In this document: positions 1 to 12,390 of the stretch, in pieces
Numbering within the stretch: the stretch's first letter is position 1
Layout of the letters: the number at the start of each line of letters is the position of its first letter
NCBI GenBank assembly: GCA_028551475.1
Contig: CM052357.1
Span: 1,116,001 to 1,180,000 of the forward strand
From: Casuarina equisetifolia
Lineage: Eukaryota; Streptophyta; Magnoliopsida; Fagales; Casuarinaceae
DNA: 64,000 nt
Direction of reading: 5' to 3'
Notes under the pieces: model-generated
What the model was told of the DNA's origin: nothing
What the model saw: only the letters and a program-made list of their open reading frames with translations
The model's database searches: none
Translations under genes and position numbers: made by a program

Positions 1-1678
1 AAGGGATGTCCACTTTAGCTGATTTTGATGGAGTCTCTTCTTCTGCAAAAGCAAAAACAGTCACGTGTCAAGAGGAAAACATAGTATATTATTTTACCTT
101 CCCCAATCCAATATCTTCAAACTCGCCACAACTACGAAAAAGAACCTCACTGTTTCAAACATCTCACCAATGGAAGTAGCTAGACAAGAATATACAAATG
201 AATTCCCGTATGAGTTTGTTTTATTAGATTCTAACTCCCATGAAATGTTAAAATAAAGAATTAAATATATTGGATGTAAACTTCAAGTGACGGGAAAAAG
301 TCACAGATAACAGGACACCTTAAGCCAATTTATGTGGTGTGTGTGCATGCACACGTCCTCCAGCAGATGCAATAGACTCATATTGCTTGAAATTAACATC
401 TATGTGAATAGTACTTTCCAAGGCTGATTTTTAACAAGAGCTTAGAACTGAAACAGGTATTAAAAAACCTGAAATTTTACTCTGACGATTAAAATGACAA
501 TAATTGATCAAATGCATGAACGAATTATTTCCTCACAACCACAAATGCTTGCTCCCATAGCATGGGTGCAAATGAACTGATTCATATCCTTGGGAATTGC
601 AATTTCTATTATTATTACAACCTTTTTATCACATATGTTACTACTGAAATAGGGGGGAAGAGTTGGAATTGAGGTCACCATCAACCGTGTGTTTGACAAC
701 AAGGGTTGAGCAAGTGCTTCCCTACGCTCATGCTGTTAAGAATTTGGGCCATCCACATGAATGGGCTCATCAATTGACAGTTTGCAGTACCCTTTGTCCC
801 TCTAAAACCCAACTTCCATTTCTAAAGCGGCTTACAAAGCCATACTACCCAATCCTTTCAGCCTGATGAACTGATGTGTCATTCCCATTGACAGTTATGA
901 ATGGCCCAGCACACCAAACTATGTGATGTTGTGTCCACAGCTGTGGGGATGTTTTCTTTGGCCGGTATTGTATCCAGCTTTCAATCCACTAATATCTTGA
1001 ATTTTCCAACAGCTATTTATTTTGTATAACCTAGGACCTCAACAGACCTCTTTAATAAACATCTCAAGTAGGGTCTGCAAGTTCTTAATTTCCCTTGACT
1101 AGATTTTGCACTAAACTAAACTGCATGCTATGTTCCGAAGTCATCCCCCACTCTCTAATTTCTAACATATTAAGGATTCCCACACCCAAAACACCAAAAT
1201 AACAATTACCTAAAATTATTTTTTAGGAACAGGGAAGAAATGAGAGACACAGAGGGAAAGAATGTGCAAAAACATTATGTTTCAGACGGAAAACCAATCA
1301 CCCTAACCTTGAGCGTGGACAATAAATCTCCCTAGCTAACAAGAACTTTCTCAAATGGACTACAGAGAACCAAGAAGCGATTGTGGATCATAGCAATCCC
1401 ATGCAAATGGAAAAAAGAATAAAGAAAAAAGCATCTCAACTCAAGCCATAAATATCAATGTGAAGCATCATACAGAAGTCACATGACACAGAAACATCAA
1501 TCCTAAAACTTGAATTAACTTTGTTCTCAAAAACATTATAATAAATGATTTAGCACCACACTCCTAAAACTTGTTGTATCCAAAGAAATTTACAATGTTT
1601 ACAACACAGGCCAAAATAAAATAAGACAAAACTATTGATCAATATATTGATGGTATAATTAGGTAGCGTGATGATAAC
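1..1678. other. No recognised gene; probably SUF4 intron 2 or beyond
   Basis: I recognise no exon on either strand. SUF4 proteins continue after exon 2 with a long proline-rich region, and nothing proline-rich can be read on the minus strand here. The simplest view is that this is a large second intron whose downstream exons lie left of position 1. A + strand frame is open from position 3 to a TAG at about 175, but its product is not recognisable. A few short open frames (for example 508-702 on the minus strand) have no family features. Confidence 0.5.
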
Positions 1679-2750
1679 ATATTTTTCCATGTTTTTGAAG
1701 GATCCTCACCATCCTCTCCATAATGAGCAGCCAAGACATCAGGTGGTATTCCTTGCATTCCGTATATTTCAATATCTGTGGACTCTCTACCAGGTTTTGC
1801 ATTTGGAACTCTACAAAAACAACATTATCACCACAAAAGGTAAGTACCATGCCAACATAATTGTCCAGAGACAGCATCTCGTCCCAGAAGATAACTAAAA
1901 GAAAAGGTAGTGTCTTGCCACAATTCTGAGACTACGACCAACAGACACTTATGGTGCCCATACCATGTTATGTAAATCCATTCCAAGAAACACCTATTCA
2001 CAACCCCCACAAGAATTAATTTCTGAAGCAACACAATGTTCCTGGTTGTTTTATGCTCACTTGATCTCACATGGCTCCTCCCAAAGGCCCGGTTACATAT
2101 TCCAAGAATACAATTTGAAGGCAGCCCATAGCACCCACACACAATACAGCAATTAACAATTCAAAAATATTCCTACTTTCCCAGATAACCAATAAGCTCC
2201 GGCTGAATCTAATCCCCAAAATATCATAAACCCAAAGAACCCCACTATCAACTTATTCCCCACTAGCACCCAATTTCTGCGTTATATCACTAATCGAGTT
2301 TGAATTACTATTTTGAAAAACATATCTACACAAGTTAGACCCCCTAATAAATCATCCAAAAAATAAAAATAAAAATAAAAAAATCACAAAAATTGAAGTA
2401 GAGGATAGTCGAGCATCGGCTCCAGAACAACCAAGACCAATTAAAGACATAATTTTCTTGTTTAAGGCATCAAGCGGACATGAGTCAAAAACCCATTCCA
2501 GACCAGATCACGTGCGGTGTGTGCAATTAGGGTTTCCATCAAACAAGGGACTTTACTTTGTGACGGACTCCTTGTGGACCTGAAGGACGTGGATGGCCAT
2601 GCCACCGGCGGTGGAGAGCTTTTTATGACAGACATGGCACTTGAAGTGCTTGGCCTTCTGGTGCTGCACCAGAATCTTCTCGTCCTCGAACTCCCTGTCG
2701 CAGTAATAGCACCACACCTTCGACGACGCTCTCTTCTTCTTCTTTCCCAT
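1679..2750 (-). CDS. SUF4: SUF4-like C2H2 zinc-finger protein, 5' end (exons 1 and 2)
   Basis: Exon 1 (2750 down to 2557) starts at the ATG encoding MGKKKKR and carries two C2H2 zinc fingers in the arrangement typical of SUPPRESSOR OF FRIGIDA 4 and its animal homologue ZNF207/BuGZ: CYYC...H...H and CHVC...H...H. It ends in phase 2 at a GTAAAG donor (2556). Exon 2 begins at 1810 after a TTTTTGTAG acceptor and restores the family order [20 protein letters not shown], then [17 protein letters not shown]. Its lower end is uncertain: GTTATC at 1678 is a possible donor. An upstream in-frame ATG at 2780 would add 10 residues, but the family start is MGKKKKR. In Arabidopsis the protein binds DNA and works with FRIGIDA to activate FLC. 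The proline-rich C-terminal exons are not in this window. Start and splice sites are read from sequence; function is from the family. Confidence 0.88.
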
Positions 2751-3010
2751 GGTCGCTTCCCTCCCTCCTCTTCTCTTCACTCCCCTTTCGCCGGCTTCAC
2801 CGATCGATATCTCCGGCTAGGGATTTACAGCGTCTCTCCGATTTCTTCTCTCTGCTATGGCCGCTTGGCGAAGACCAAGAGAGCGAGGGATTTTTATGAA
2901 GTCGATTTTATATTTTATTTTTTACTTTTTACTATTCGCTTTCTGACTTAGAGAGGTTTTCTCTAGATGGATTTTTATGGGACGCAGTTAAAAGTGCAGC
3001 TTTGACAGGG
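2751..3010 (-). promoter_or_regulatory. SUF4 5' leader and proximal promoter
   Basis: The GC- and CT-rich stretch just upstream of the SUF4 start (2751-2900) contrasts sharply with the AT-rich DNA beyond 3010, as expected for a plant 5' leader. The + strand frame open across it (2517-2951) is an antisense shadow of exon 1. No clear TATA box can be assigned. Confidence 0.4.
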
Positions 3011-4600
3011 TGCTGCGACGAAACTAACTCATATAAATTTATTACAATTATTTAATCTACTTTTGCTGTCTCGTAAAAGTTAAAAAGGAATTTAATTCAC
3101 ACAAGTTGAATTCCATCGGAATATTTCATTAGAATCTTTTATAAATAAAAATATTGTCCTTCACACCAACACCACATATAAATTGACTACAAGATTAATA
3201 AGAATGCACACACTCAAATTTAACAAATTTAAAGAACTTTAGACCACTATAATATATTAAGATATAATTAATAAATATTATATTATTGTGAATATACTGT
3301 TTAATATATTTTATTTTTTTTTATTTTTATATCTTGTGATAGTTTAATATATAAATGGCTTGTCATTCCTTAAGATTAAGTTTACATCTTGTTATTTGTA
3401 TTTATTTTAAATATGATTATTGTGTCTAATTTTATGATATTAATAAAATTTGTTAGAATATCATCATTTTTTATAAGTAAATAAATAAATAAAATAAGTC
3501 TTAGTTATAAATAAATATATTAAGATTTTAATTAGATAATAATAATTTTTATTAATTCTTAAGATAATTTTTGAATTAAATAAAATTTTCTTAACATAAT
3601 ATTAAAGTCAAGATTTTACTTAATACTCATATAGAATTTTATTGATTTAAACTAACACATTCTCTAGATAATGCAGTACCATGATGGTTATGTTTATTAT
3701 CCAACTATCATGGTGAATAAGTGTGTTAAAATGTAACTAATGAATCTCATATTACAAATGAATATAATAATATTATTGTTCATATTGATTTTTGAGTTAT
3801 ATTCCTTTCGTCTCATAAATATAGGTTGCAACAAGTGGCTATCGGCTTGAATCAAGCACTCAGGTTTGGACCTTGTTATTTTCTGGTGATATAACTTATA
3901 AGACCCCTTTATTTTTTTTTAATAATGGCTATGAGGAAAAGATGGTAAATGTTCGACATTGCTAATGCATAACCTTCTATATAGTAACATATTATTTCTT
4001 TTTTGCAAGTTAATTTTAAGATTGAGTCCCCTCCCCTCCCTTCTTGGATGTGTGTTATATATATATAAAAGAGAATTAATTTTAAGAATAATATAACTTT
4101 TCTAACAAAATCTTTCTATCTTAATCTCACATCAAAAATAGCAAAAATTGGTTTAACTAATGGACTAAGCTCTTTAACATTATCGATTCTTTAAGGGCTG
4201 CAAGAAACAACATATTTAGACAAGTTAGGACTCGAAAATGGGGAGAGGTTCACCAAATTGCCAAATTTGGGATTAAACTATTGGATTAGTGGATTCAACA
4301 TATAAACAATTTCATAACATTTTATTACGTTAACAATTGTTTCTCCTATGAGTTTTGTGCATGAACACAAACATATACTTTTAACTACTCTTGAAGGAAG
4401 CATTTTTCAATTCCAATGGTCAAGCTTTGTGATTATAACAAAAATCATTATATTTTGCAACCAAAAAGGAAACTATCTAGAAAATAAGATTACTTTTTGC
4501 AATTGTTACCTTTTTCCTTTTTTCAGTGAGAAACTCTACATGAAATTGTGTTATGATAATCATTAAAAATATGTGCCATTTTGATTTATATTATAGTATT
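3011..4600. other. AT-rich intergenic DNA
   Basis: This is very AT-rich spacer between the divergent SUF4 and PIGC genes. It has A/T homopolymers, a short TA run near 4058-4070 and no frame of recognisable coding character. The wording around 3200-3250 (an ACAAATTTAA segment followed by a GACCACTATAATAT segment) resembles the ends of LTR relics seen at 14060-14110 and 31150-31200, so some of it may be old retroelement sequence. Confidence 0.45.
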
Positions 4601-5823
4601 TTTATGTATTGAATCGAAGTATGCTTTGGCTTTTACACTTGAAACTGGATGTCGTTTTATGGGGTGGTAATGCGTCCCTGACAAATCGGAGAGGAGGACA
4701 AAGGATTTGCCGGCCGGAGTCGACCGGAGTTGTTCGGAGACCGTGCTTGAACCTTGAGCTCAGGTCTGCTGCTCTCGATCCATCTTCTGGGCCAAAATTT
4801 GCGATTTTGTATATCTATTGTTTTATCTTTTAGTTTCTCTGATGGGTCGTTTTCTTTGGAAACTGTTAAAAACAAAGCCCACTAATTTCTCTGTTTGGCT
4901 GCCAGAAAGTTTTAGGAAAGAGGAAAAAAAAGAAGCAAGGAAGTAGAAAATTTCCTCGCAAGATTGAAACTTTCACTTAATTGATGTTAAGTTTTTCTTT
5001 TTCCTGGTACCAAATACCACCAAAACGTAAGATTGCGAAATTATGTTCTGTTTTGTTCATCTTTTTGCTTGGATTATGTTTTTTCGTTAACCAAAAATTG
5101 GTTAATCATTTTGTTTCTTTGAAGTGGGAAATTTTGGGTTTGCCTAGTTGATCAATAATCAAAATTCTCTCGTTCTGGTGTATGCACTCTGAATTGGATG
5201 AACCCTAGCAATTTTTGTTGCGTTTTCTTTGAGTTTGAGAAATTGAGCCACTGAGTCTGGGGAATTGGTTTGGCGCCGGTTGTTGTTCATGCATGTGCAG
5301 GTGCTGGGATGGATATATGGGTCTCAGTGTCCCTGTTTATCATATTTAATTATAGATATCAATTGGTTCGTGTGTAGAGAAGGAGCTGTTTTCCGTTCAT
5401 TTTGCTTTATGGAACTTAGTTTTGCATGATCGGATGGGTGCTTGCCAATGTGAAGAATCAGAAGTTTGTTTATTCCAGTCATGTATAATCTGCTTCAAAA
5501 AGAAACTCCACCGGATTCTTGATTCTATTTGATTTTTATGCTCCCTATCCTCTCATTTTTCAAGTAATGGTTTCTTGTTATCCTTAAATGTTGAAAGCTG
5601 AGCATGGTTGTGGACCTGATTGTTTTTCATACTTCTGCAGGTTCTCTTTTCATTCATGATGAGCCCAAACATTCATTTTTGAAGATGTCTTTTCTCTGCA
5701 TATGTGTAGATTCGAACATTCTCACCATCTGTGAGAGCTGAATTTGTGTGATATTGGATGAAATTCTTTGTGGAGAACTTCAAGCTTTGAGGAGTTTGGT
5801 CTGCAATTGAGGTTCAGATTGTG
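4601..5823 (+). promoter_or_regulatory. PIGC promoter and leader, probable 5'UTR intron
   Basis: GC content rises from about 4660, which fits a transcription start zone. A pyrimidine tract followed by CTTCTGCAG at about 5632-5640 looks like a splice acceptor, so the leader probably contains an intron that is removed before the ATG at 5824. The donor is not certain. The open frames at 4609-4833 (+) and 4657-4875 (-) have no known domain and are probably chance. Confidence 0.4.
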
Positions 5824-6735
5824 ATGGATAATGATGTTGCTGAAAACCACTCTCCAACTCGACGAAAATGGAGAAAAGTGGCATATGGAGGGATGCAACC
5901 TGGATTTGAGGACAATCACACCGATGAGTCATTCCTGGCAGATATGGTCATGAATGCCAATGTTGTCAAACGGGACATGCTAAAAGTGATGCAGGACTCA
6001 GTCTCCATCTCTGAGTATCTATGCATTGTTGCACTTGTTGGCTTGGTTTGGACCTATACCCTCAGATCAACTCTTGATGAAACTTCCCTCTTGTATCTTG
6101 ATGTTAGCCTTCTTGGATCAGGTTTCCTAGTCCTGCTTTTGACTGAAGAAATGCTTTCCCTCAATCTTCTCTTCCATTATTTCCTCAACATATCGTTTTT
6201 CACAACAGGATTATATGTTTTGGCTCCAATCTATCAAACTCTAACAAGATCCATTAGCTCAGACTCCATCTGGGCAGTGACCGTTTCTCTTCTCCTTCTT
6301 CATCTCTTCTTCCATGACTACTCTGGATCCACCGTCAGAACTCCTAGGGCTTTGAAGAATCCAACCTTAACCAGTTTCATTTCCCTAAATGCTTCCATAG
6401 TTGCATCGGTTTTCATTGCTTCTCGCCTTCCGTCGAGGCTTCATGTTTTTGCCATCATGTTGTTCTCGCTGCAAGTCTTCCTCTTTGCTCCCCTGGTCAC
6501 TTACTGTATCAAGAAATACTCCTTCCGCTTGCACCTCTGCTTTTCTTTCAGTTTAATGGCTGTGACATTGGCATTTGTTTACACACTGCATGGATTACTC
6601 TTTGTGCTGCTGTTGGGTCTTCTGGTTTTTGTGACTGTTGTGTGTCCTTACTGGCTTATACGGCTTCAAGAATACAAGTTTGAGATTAATGGCCCTTGGG
6701 ATGAGGCTAAGCTTTGTTTTGATATAACAGATTGA
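5824..6735 (+). CDS. PIGC: GPI-GlcNAc transferase subunit PIG-C (GPI2)
   Basis: This is a complete single-exon frame of 303 residues, the usual length for plant PIG-C. It starts at the ATG at 5824; the GTG just before it is not needed. The N-terminus is hydrophilic and holds the family hallmark [19 protein letters not shown] followed by TDESFL. From about residue 64 there is a series of six to eight hydrophobic helices with the conserved segments [29 protein letters not shown] and [19 protein letters not shown]. It ends with the conserved [16 protein letters not shown] is a membrane subunit of the ER complex that transfers GlcNAc from UDP-GlcNAc to phosphatidylinositol, the first step of GPI-anchor synthesis. 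It is divergent from SUF4 and convergent with VMA21. Nothing suggests damage. Confidence 0.95.
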   Translation: MDNDVAENHSPTRRKWRKVAYGGMQPGFEDNHTDESFLADMVMNANVVKRDMLKVMQDSVSISEYLCIVALVGLVWTYTLRSTLDETSLLYLDVSLLGSGFLVLLLTEEMLSLNLLFHYFLNISFFTTGLYVLAPIYQTLTRSISSDSIWAVTVSLLLLHLFFHDYSGSTVRTPRALKNPTLTSFISLNASIVASVFIASRLPSRLHVFAIMLFSLQVFLFAPLVTYCIKKYSFRLHLCFSFSLMAVTLAFVYTLHGLLFVLLLGLLVFVTVVCPYWLIRLQEYKFEINGPWDEAKLCFDITD

Positions 6736-7335
6736 GATCATTATTGCCAACGTTTGTATATTTTATAGCACTTTCTTAAAATGGCTCGGAAATTTGATTA
6801 ATTGTATGTTTTCCCCGTGTTTCTTCTCTCAATTTTGAGCCTTACCATCACATTGAGTATCTGGCTGCGGTTCATGCATGACAGGGTTCAATTTGTATGG
6901 ATTGTAGGTTAACAGAAAGTCCTTGTCAGGCTTTGCAAAAGCTAGACTTACGAATTTTCTAAGATCATGACGCAAATACATAAAGAACAATTATGGAAAA
7001 CATAAAAACTCTTACGTGGTTTGGGATAAATCGTCTCTATGCCCATTGACAAGCAAGTCTTTGGAAAGTATATGACATACGTAAAACGTGCCAAAAAGGG
7101 TACAGTAGAAACCACAAATACCGATTCCAAGTTCAGTCCACATAAACAGAGTATACAGTAATGCACTGGAAACACATATCACTGGAAACACATATCATTC
7201 AGATCAAACAACCAACATTGGGACAATTTCACTCCAAGTTCAGTCCACATAAACAGATCAAAAAACCAACATTGGGCAATTTCACTCCAAGTTTTTACTT
7301 CTGTTTTTGGTACATGAGAAAGGCTTATGCTTAAA
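6736..7335. repeat. Convergent 3' ends with a local direct repeat (7127-7290)
   Basis: This is the spacer between the PIGC stop and the VMA21 stop, so it holds both 3' UTRs. CCAAGTTCAGTCCACATAAA occurs at 7127 and 7234, CCAACATTGG at 7212 and 7270, and ACTGGAAACACATATCA twice in tandem near 7165-7197. These are small interleaved duplications in the VMA21 3' flank. The minus frame 7179-7436 is a shadow created by them. Confidence 0.6.
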
Positions 7336-7888
7336 CTAGTCTTGTTTCTTTTCGGAATGGGAAGCATCCTCAGGTTGATTTGTAGGCCGGCTGACACTAG
7401 CTTTGGCTTCAGCAAGGAATTTAGGATCTGGCTCATGTTTATCCGATGGTTCCTTCATCGCCATGTATATGTAGAACCCAATGACCACGTTGACGGATAT
7501 TACAGCAAGGAAGCCACTAACTAGTGTCAGAGAATGGGGAGACAATTGGGTTGAACCTGGTCAAGATAAATGCTAAGTGAGGCCATCAACAGTAAATAGC
7601 AAAGCTTGATACAGAATCCTATCAACTTTGACCCAGTCACATTGAAAGTTATACTTAAAAGTGGAAATTTTCTTCCAGAAAGAAACCGAGAAGACTCGTT
7701 TCTTATACGTAATCCATACATATTCACATCAACTTAGCCCCTTCAGAAAACTTAAATGAGTGGTTTAGACATAAACATATGATAACCTTACCAGGAAGCA
7801 AATTGTGGTTAAAGCCATACAAAATTGCAACAGGAACAATCCACATAAACATTGATGCAATGAAAAACTTCTTTATCACCGCGGCCAT
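7336..7888 (-). CDS. VMA21: V-ATPase assembly membrane protein VMA21
   Basis: There are two coding exons. Exon 1 (7888 down to 7792) starts MAAVIKKFFIASMFMW and ends within HNLLPG at a GTAAGG donor (7791). Exon 2 (7556 down to 7336) follows an ACCAG acceptor and continues STQLSPHSLTLVSGFLAV to the stop. Total length is 105 residues, as expected for plant VMA21. Two hydrophobic helices are visible, one in each exon (WIVPVAILYGF and LVSGFLAVISVNVVIGFYIY), followed by the charged tail with KEPSDKHEPDPKF. VMA21 is an ER protein that helps assemble the V0 sector of the vacuolar proton pump. The intron phase and residues on both sides match, so the join is secure. A minus-strand ATG at 7545 lies inside exon 2 and is not the start. 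Confidence 0.93.
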
Positions 7889-8480
7889 TGCTGCCAACAA
7901 CCTACAAAGAAATTACAAGCATATTGTTACCAATCTTTGAACCTGTATCGCTGAAAGAAACAAATAGTATTTTTTCCAATCCTAAGGTTAAAACATATGC
8001 ATTGGAAAGTAAAAAAACAACTCAATGCCGTCAATAACTTGTATGGCATTCCTCATTTCAAAGAACATTCCCAGTTTTTAACAACTGAACTTCCCGAAGC
8101 AATCCATCGAACAGTTGGTATGCACAATCTAAAAGTTGCAGAGCTAACACCATACCATATCAGGGATAAGGAATAGAAGTAAAACTCAATATCGATTACC
8201 AGGTTGTTTCGGCTATGGAAGATGGCCCACGAAATTAGCCTGCTCGACAAGATCAAAAAACTCAAAAATAGAATTTGGGTGGTCGAGTTAACTCAGCCCC
8301 GCCTCGTCTCAAAAGCGGGATTCGAGATGGTGGAGACAATTAGGGCTGCAAAACGGGCTGAAATGTATCGGAAGCCCAAATGTTTATCTTCTAAGGGTCG
8401 GAACCTGACCCAATTAGGTACTGCCATTGGAATTGATTTCTCAAGCACAAGATTTTGCCGAAGTAAATAACTAAATAAAT
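7889..8480 (-). promoter_or_regulatory. VMA21 5' leader with probable 5'UTR intron and promoter
   Basis: Just upstream of the VMA21 ATG a TTTCTTTGTAG acceptor is visible (minus strand, about 7905-7915). Further upstream AACAACCTG followed by GTAATCGA near 8195-8205 fits a donor, suggesting a leader intron of roughly 290 bp. The GC-richer stretch 8210-8460 would be the first leader exon and promoter. Open frames 8204-8470 (+) and 8293-8502 (-) overlap it and lack family features. Confidence 0.45.
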
Positions 8481-8654
8481 AAATAAATAAATCAAAAAAC
8501 ATATATTTGTTTGTGTATATATATTCTCATTAACTTTAAGCTGTTTTAATTTTCTTTCTTTTAATTTATGTTGTTTTTTACTTGCACTTCTCTCCAGCTA
8601 GTTGGTCCCTTCGCTTTTCCTTACTTTTTAGACCTGATCCTTCTAGCAATCTGG

Positions 8655-10440
8655 TCCAATTAATCTAGTTATTTGATTCATTTATATTCCAATTATTTAT
8701 TTTCCATGTTCTTGTTTATCTTCTTTTGTTAGTTCTACCCGTGCTATATAGATACGGGTAGAACTAAAGTTTGTGACGTGATGATAGGTGAAATAGTTGG
8801 GGCATATTCTTTTATTGTCGAACGGTACCATACGTCAAACTTGCTATATTGTTTTGTCAATCATAAGCTTAGTACGCCTATGAATTACTAGGAAGTTGTC
8901 GGAATACTGTCATGGCTTCTTCATAATTGTTCTTAAGAGGATATTAATTTTCTTAGAAATTCATAGTACTTACGTAAGGACATGAGTTTTCTTCTAATGA
9001 TAATGGTTGCAATCACTATCATTTCAACTATTGTGTGCTGTTGACGATTGTTTATTTTACTAAAAGTTTCTATCTCCTGCTAAATGAGGCATAATTTATG
9101 AAAATAGATACTTGAGCTAGAAAACTATTTGTAAGATGCACGTGTCACCTACAAGTTCATAGCATTTAGACATGACTTTCCTTTTAAAAAAAGTAGTTGT
9201 AAGCAATATCACCTAGAAGTATCATCTTCAAGTAGTTGAAGATGTTTAATAAAGATGAATGGTTGTAACGAGGATGGTTTCATTTTACAAGTTCACACCA
9301 TTTATGAAAATAAATGTGTTTACTTTACATGGAATTAGTTGTAACTCCTATCCTCTCAAATAATAGTGTTCAAGTGGTTGATAATGATTGATGAAGATAA
9401 TTAATTACTTGTGATAAAGATGTGTGCATCTTACAAGTTCATATCATTTATGTAAAGATATTTTTTTTCTTTAGGTTGAAGTAGTTGTAACTCCTAACCA
9501 TTTTCTTTAGGTTGAAGTAGTTGTAACTCCTAACCAATCAAATAATAATGCTCAAGTGGTTGATAATGATTGATAAGGATAATTACTTGTGATAAAGATA
9601 TGTGCATCTCACAAGTTCATATCATTTATGTAAATATATTTGTTTTCTTTAAGTTGAAGTAGTTGTAACTCCTAACCTTTGAAATAATCACACTCAAGTG
9701 GTTGATAATGATTAATGAGGATAATTACTTGTGATAAAGATGTGTGCATCTTATAAGGTTTATATCATTTATGTAAATAATTTTTTTTTCTAAATGAAAG
9801 TAGTTGTAACTCCTATCCTCTCAAATAATTATGCTTAAGTGGTTGATAATGATTGATGAAGATAATTGCTTGTGACAAAGATGTATGCATCTTACGAGTT
9901 CATATTACTTATGTAAATAATCTTTTTTCTTTAAATGAAAGTAGTTGTAATTCCTATTCTTTCAAATGATAATGTTCAAGTAGTTGAAATGTTTAATGAA
10001 GATAATTACTTGTGATAAAGATGTGTGTATCTTACAGGGCTTATATCATTTATGTAAGTGAGTTTGTTTTCTTTAAATTTGTAACACCTTTCCTCTTAGA
10101 TAATCATGTTCAAGTAGCTAAAGATGTTTGATAAATACAATTACTTGTTATAAGATGTGTAAATCTCACAAGTAGTTGAAAATGCATGATAGAAATACAC
10201 AAATACATTTTTAATATTTATTAATATAATTTACCTTTCTATAAAAAAAAGTACACAAATATATAAGTTCTTCAAAAGAAAGTCATTGTAACTATCATTG
10301 CTTAGGATAATCGTGTTCAAGTAGTTGTAAATGCTTGATTAAAGTACACAAATACATAAGTACCTTCAAATAAAAGTCATTATAATTATTGTTGCTTTGA
10401 ATAGTCACACCAAGTGGTTGAAAACAATTGATGGAGATAA
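8655..10440 (+). repeat. Duplicated block A: degenerate ~140-bp tandem repeat array
   Basis: A unit of about 140 bp recurs, built of AGTAGTTGTAACTCCTA..., CTCAAGTGGTTGATAATGAT, GATAATTACTTGTGATAAAG and TGTGCATCTTACAAGTTCAT. The GTTGATAATGATTGATGA landmark lies near 9376, 9561, 9701, 9843 and 9977. The larger 9376-9561 step is explained by an inner duplication of about 37 bp (9465-9535). The same array with the same flanks recurs at 17810-19680, so this belongs to a large segmental duplication around the P450 genes. No coding potential is seen. Confidence 0.8.
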
Positions 10441-12390
10441 TTGTTTGTAATAAAGATGTTGGAGATGTTAGGTATTAGGCAAACTTAAAAGGAGAGTAAG
10501 GGGGTGAATTGAACCAATGAGTCAAGCTAAAAAAAATCTTTGGGTGAGCTTCCAAGTTAAAATTTTTGATTGAAATCTTAAGTTATATCTTGATGTTTAC
10601 AGTAATAGGAATGCTAGACATTGAATAAAGATAAAATTATTAATTTTGCTTCACAAGATGAACACTCAAGGGAAATAAAATTATCAATTTATGGAAAAAA
10701 TTGATAGAGAGTTTGATTTATTATAATTCAAGTGATACAAAGAATAAATAGAACCTTAATAAGAAATTTAACTAAACAATGTAGAATATATAAAATATGA
10801 GACAATTGGTTCTCCAATTAAAATGATTTGGCTTCTTTTGTATGTGATGTAATATGATATATAGGTTTATGTTTAATAATTAATTCTTACTTTTGATACA
10901 AGGAGCAAAACATGATTTCTTCAAAGTTATGTGAGGTCTTAGATAGGGAGACTCACTATCTTCAAGCTTTTTCATGCTAGCATAAAATATATTTAGTTAG
11001 ACACTTAATAAAGATAGAATTATTAAGTTTGCTTCACAAGATGAACACTTAAGGGAAATAGAATTATCAATCTATGGAAAACATAGATAGAGAGTTTAAT
11101 TTATTATTATTCAAGTAATACAAAGAATAAATAGAACATTAATAAGAAATTTAACTAAACACTATAGAAGATATAATAATATAAGAGAATTGGTTCACTA
11201 ATTGAAATGATTTGGCTTCTTTTGTATGTGATGTGATATAATGTTTAGGTGTATGTTTAATAATTAGTTCTTGCTATTGATGCAAGGAGAAAAACATGAT
11301 TTCTTCAAATTTATGTAAGGTCTTAGATAGGGAGACTCATTATCTCAAAGCATTTTCATGCTAGCATAAGATATCTTTAGTTGGACACTTAATGAAGATA
11401 GAATTATTAATTTTGCTTCACAAGATGAAAAGTCAAGGGAAATAGAATTATCAATCTATGGAAAATGTAGATAGAGACTTTTGTTTATTACAATTCAAGT
11501 AATACAAAGAATTAATAGAATATTAATAAGAAATTTAACTAAATATTGTAGAAGATATAATAATATGAGAATTGGTTCACCAATTGGAATGATTTGGCTT
11601 CTTTTGTATGTGATGTGATATGATATTTAGGTGTATGTTTAATAATTAGTTCTTACTTTTGATACAAGGAACAAAACATGATTTCTTCAAATTTATGTAA
11701 GGTCTTAGATAGGGAGACCCATTATCTCCTAGCATAAGATATATTTATTTGGAAGCTTAATTATCTTATGGAGATGACACCAAATAATCACTTTGTGGGT
11801 ATCACATCTACCATATGCTAATAATATTTTCATAATTATGGAAGGGAAACAATAGTCAATTGAGGGCGTAAAGTCTCTTATATAGGAATATGAAGTTCAT
11901 ATTGGAAAAAAGGTCAATGTGAAAAAGATAAGAGTAATAATGTCAATGAAGTTGGATCTAAACAAAGAGATCTTATTAAACGAACTACAAGTTTCTCTTT
12001 TGTGGACCTAGCAATTTAAGTAATTGGGTATTCCACTATTCACAATAGCTTTAGAATGGGACTAGAGATGATATATTTCCTATAATAGCGAAATAAGGAT
12101 GAGAGAAAAACTTTAACCTTTTTAAGAATAATTATTATTACTAAAGACTTTTAAAAAAAAATTGTGTATTGTTTGTTACAATAGTTTGGTTATCTTATCA
12201 CAATAGCGTAGGTCCTCCCTAAAAGGACGAAGATTTGCAATACTCATTATAGCAAAATATTGCTATCGTAATAAAAGCTTTGTAATTCATAGTGTTTTTC
12301 AACATGAGTTTCGTAAAAAAACTTAGTAACTTAGGTGTCCAACATGCCATCTTACAACTTCATATCAGATATAAAAAGACATAATTCTCC
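10441..12390 (+). repeat. Block A continued: 383-bp unit present three times in tandem
   Basis: The segment starts with AAAGGAGAGTAAGGGGGTGA near 10478. A unit of about 383 bp then recurs three times, starting near 10617, 11000 and 11384 (each with AAAGATAGAATTATTAA and TTTGCTTCACAAGATGA) and ending near 11755. Block B (19660-20490) has the same left edge and the same right part, but only one copy of the unit (from about 19828). The right part, 12060-12390, ends with GGTGTCCAACATGCCATCTTAC, shared with 20448-20470. It looks like old noncoding repetitive DNA, not a gene. Confidence 0.8.

Noticed and set aside
2517..2951. Open + frame of 144 codons
   Set aside because: It is antisense to SUF4 exon 1, whose zinc-finger protein is unmistakable on the minus strand.
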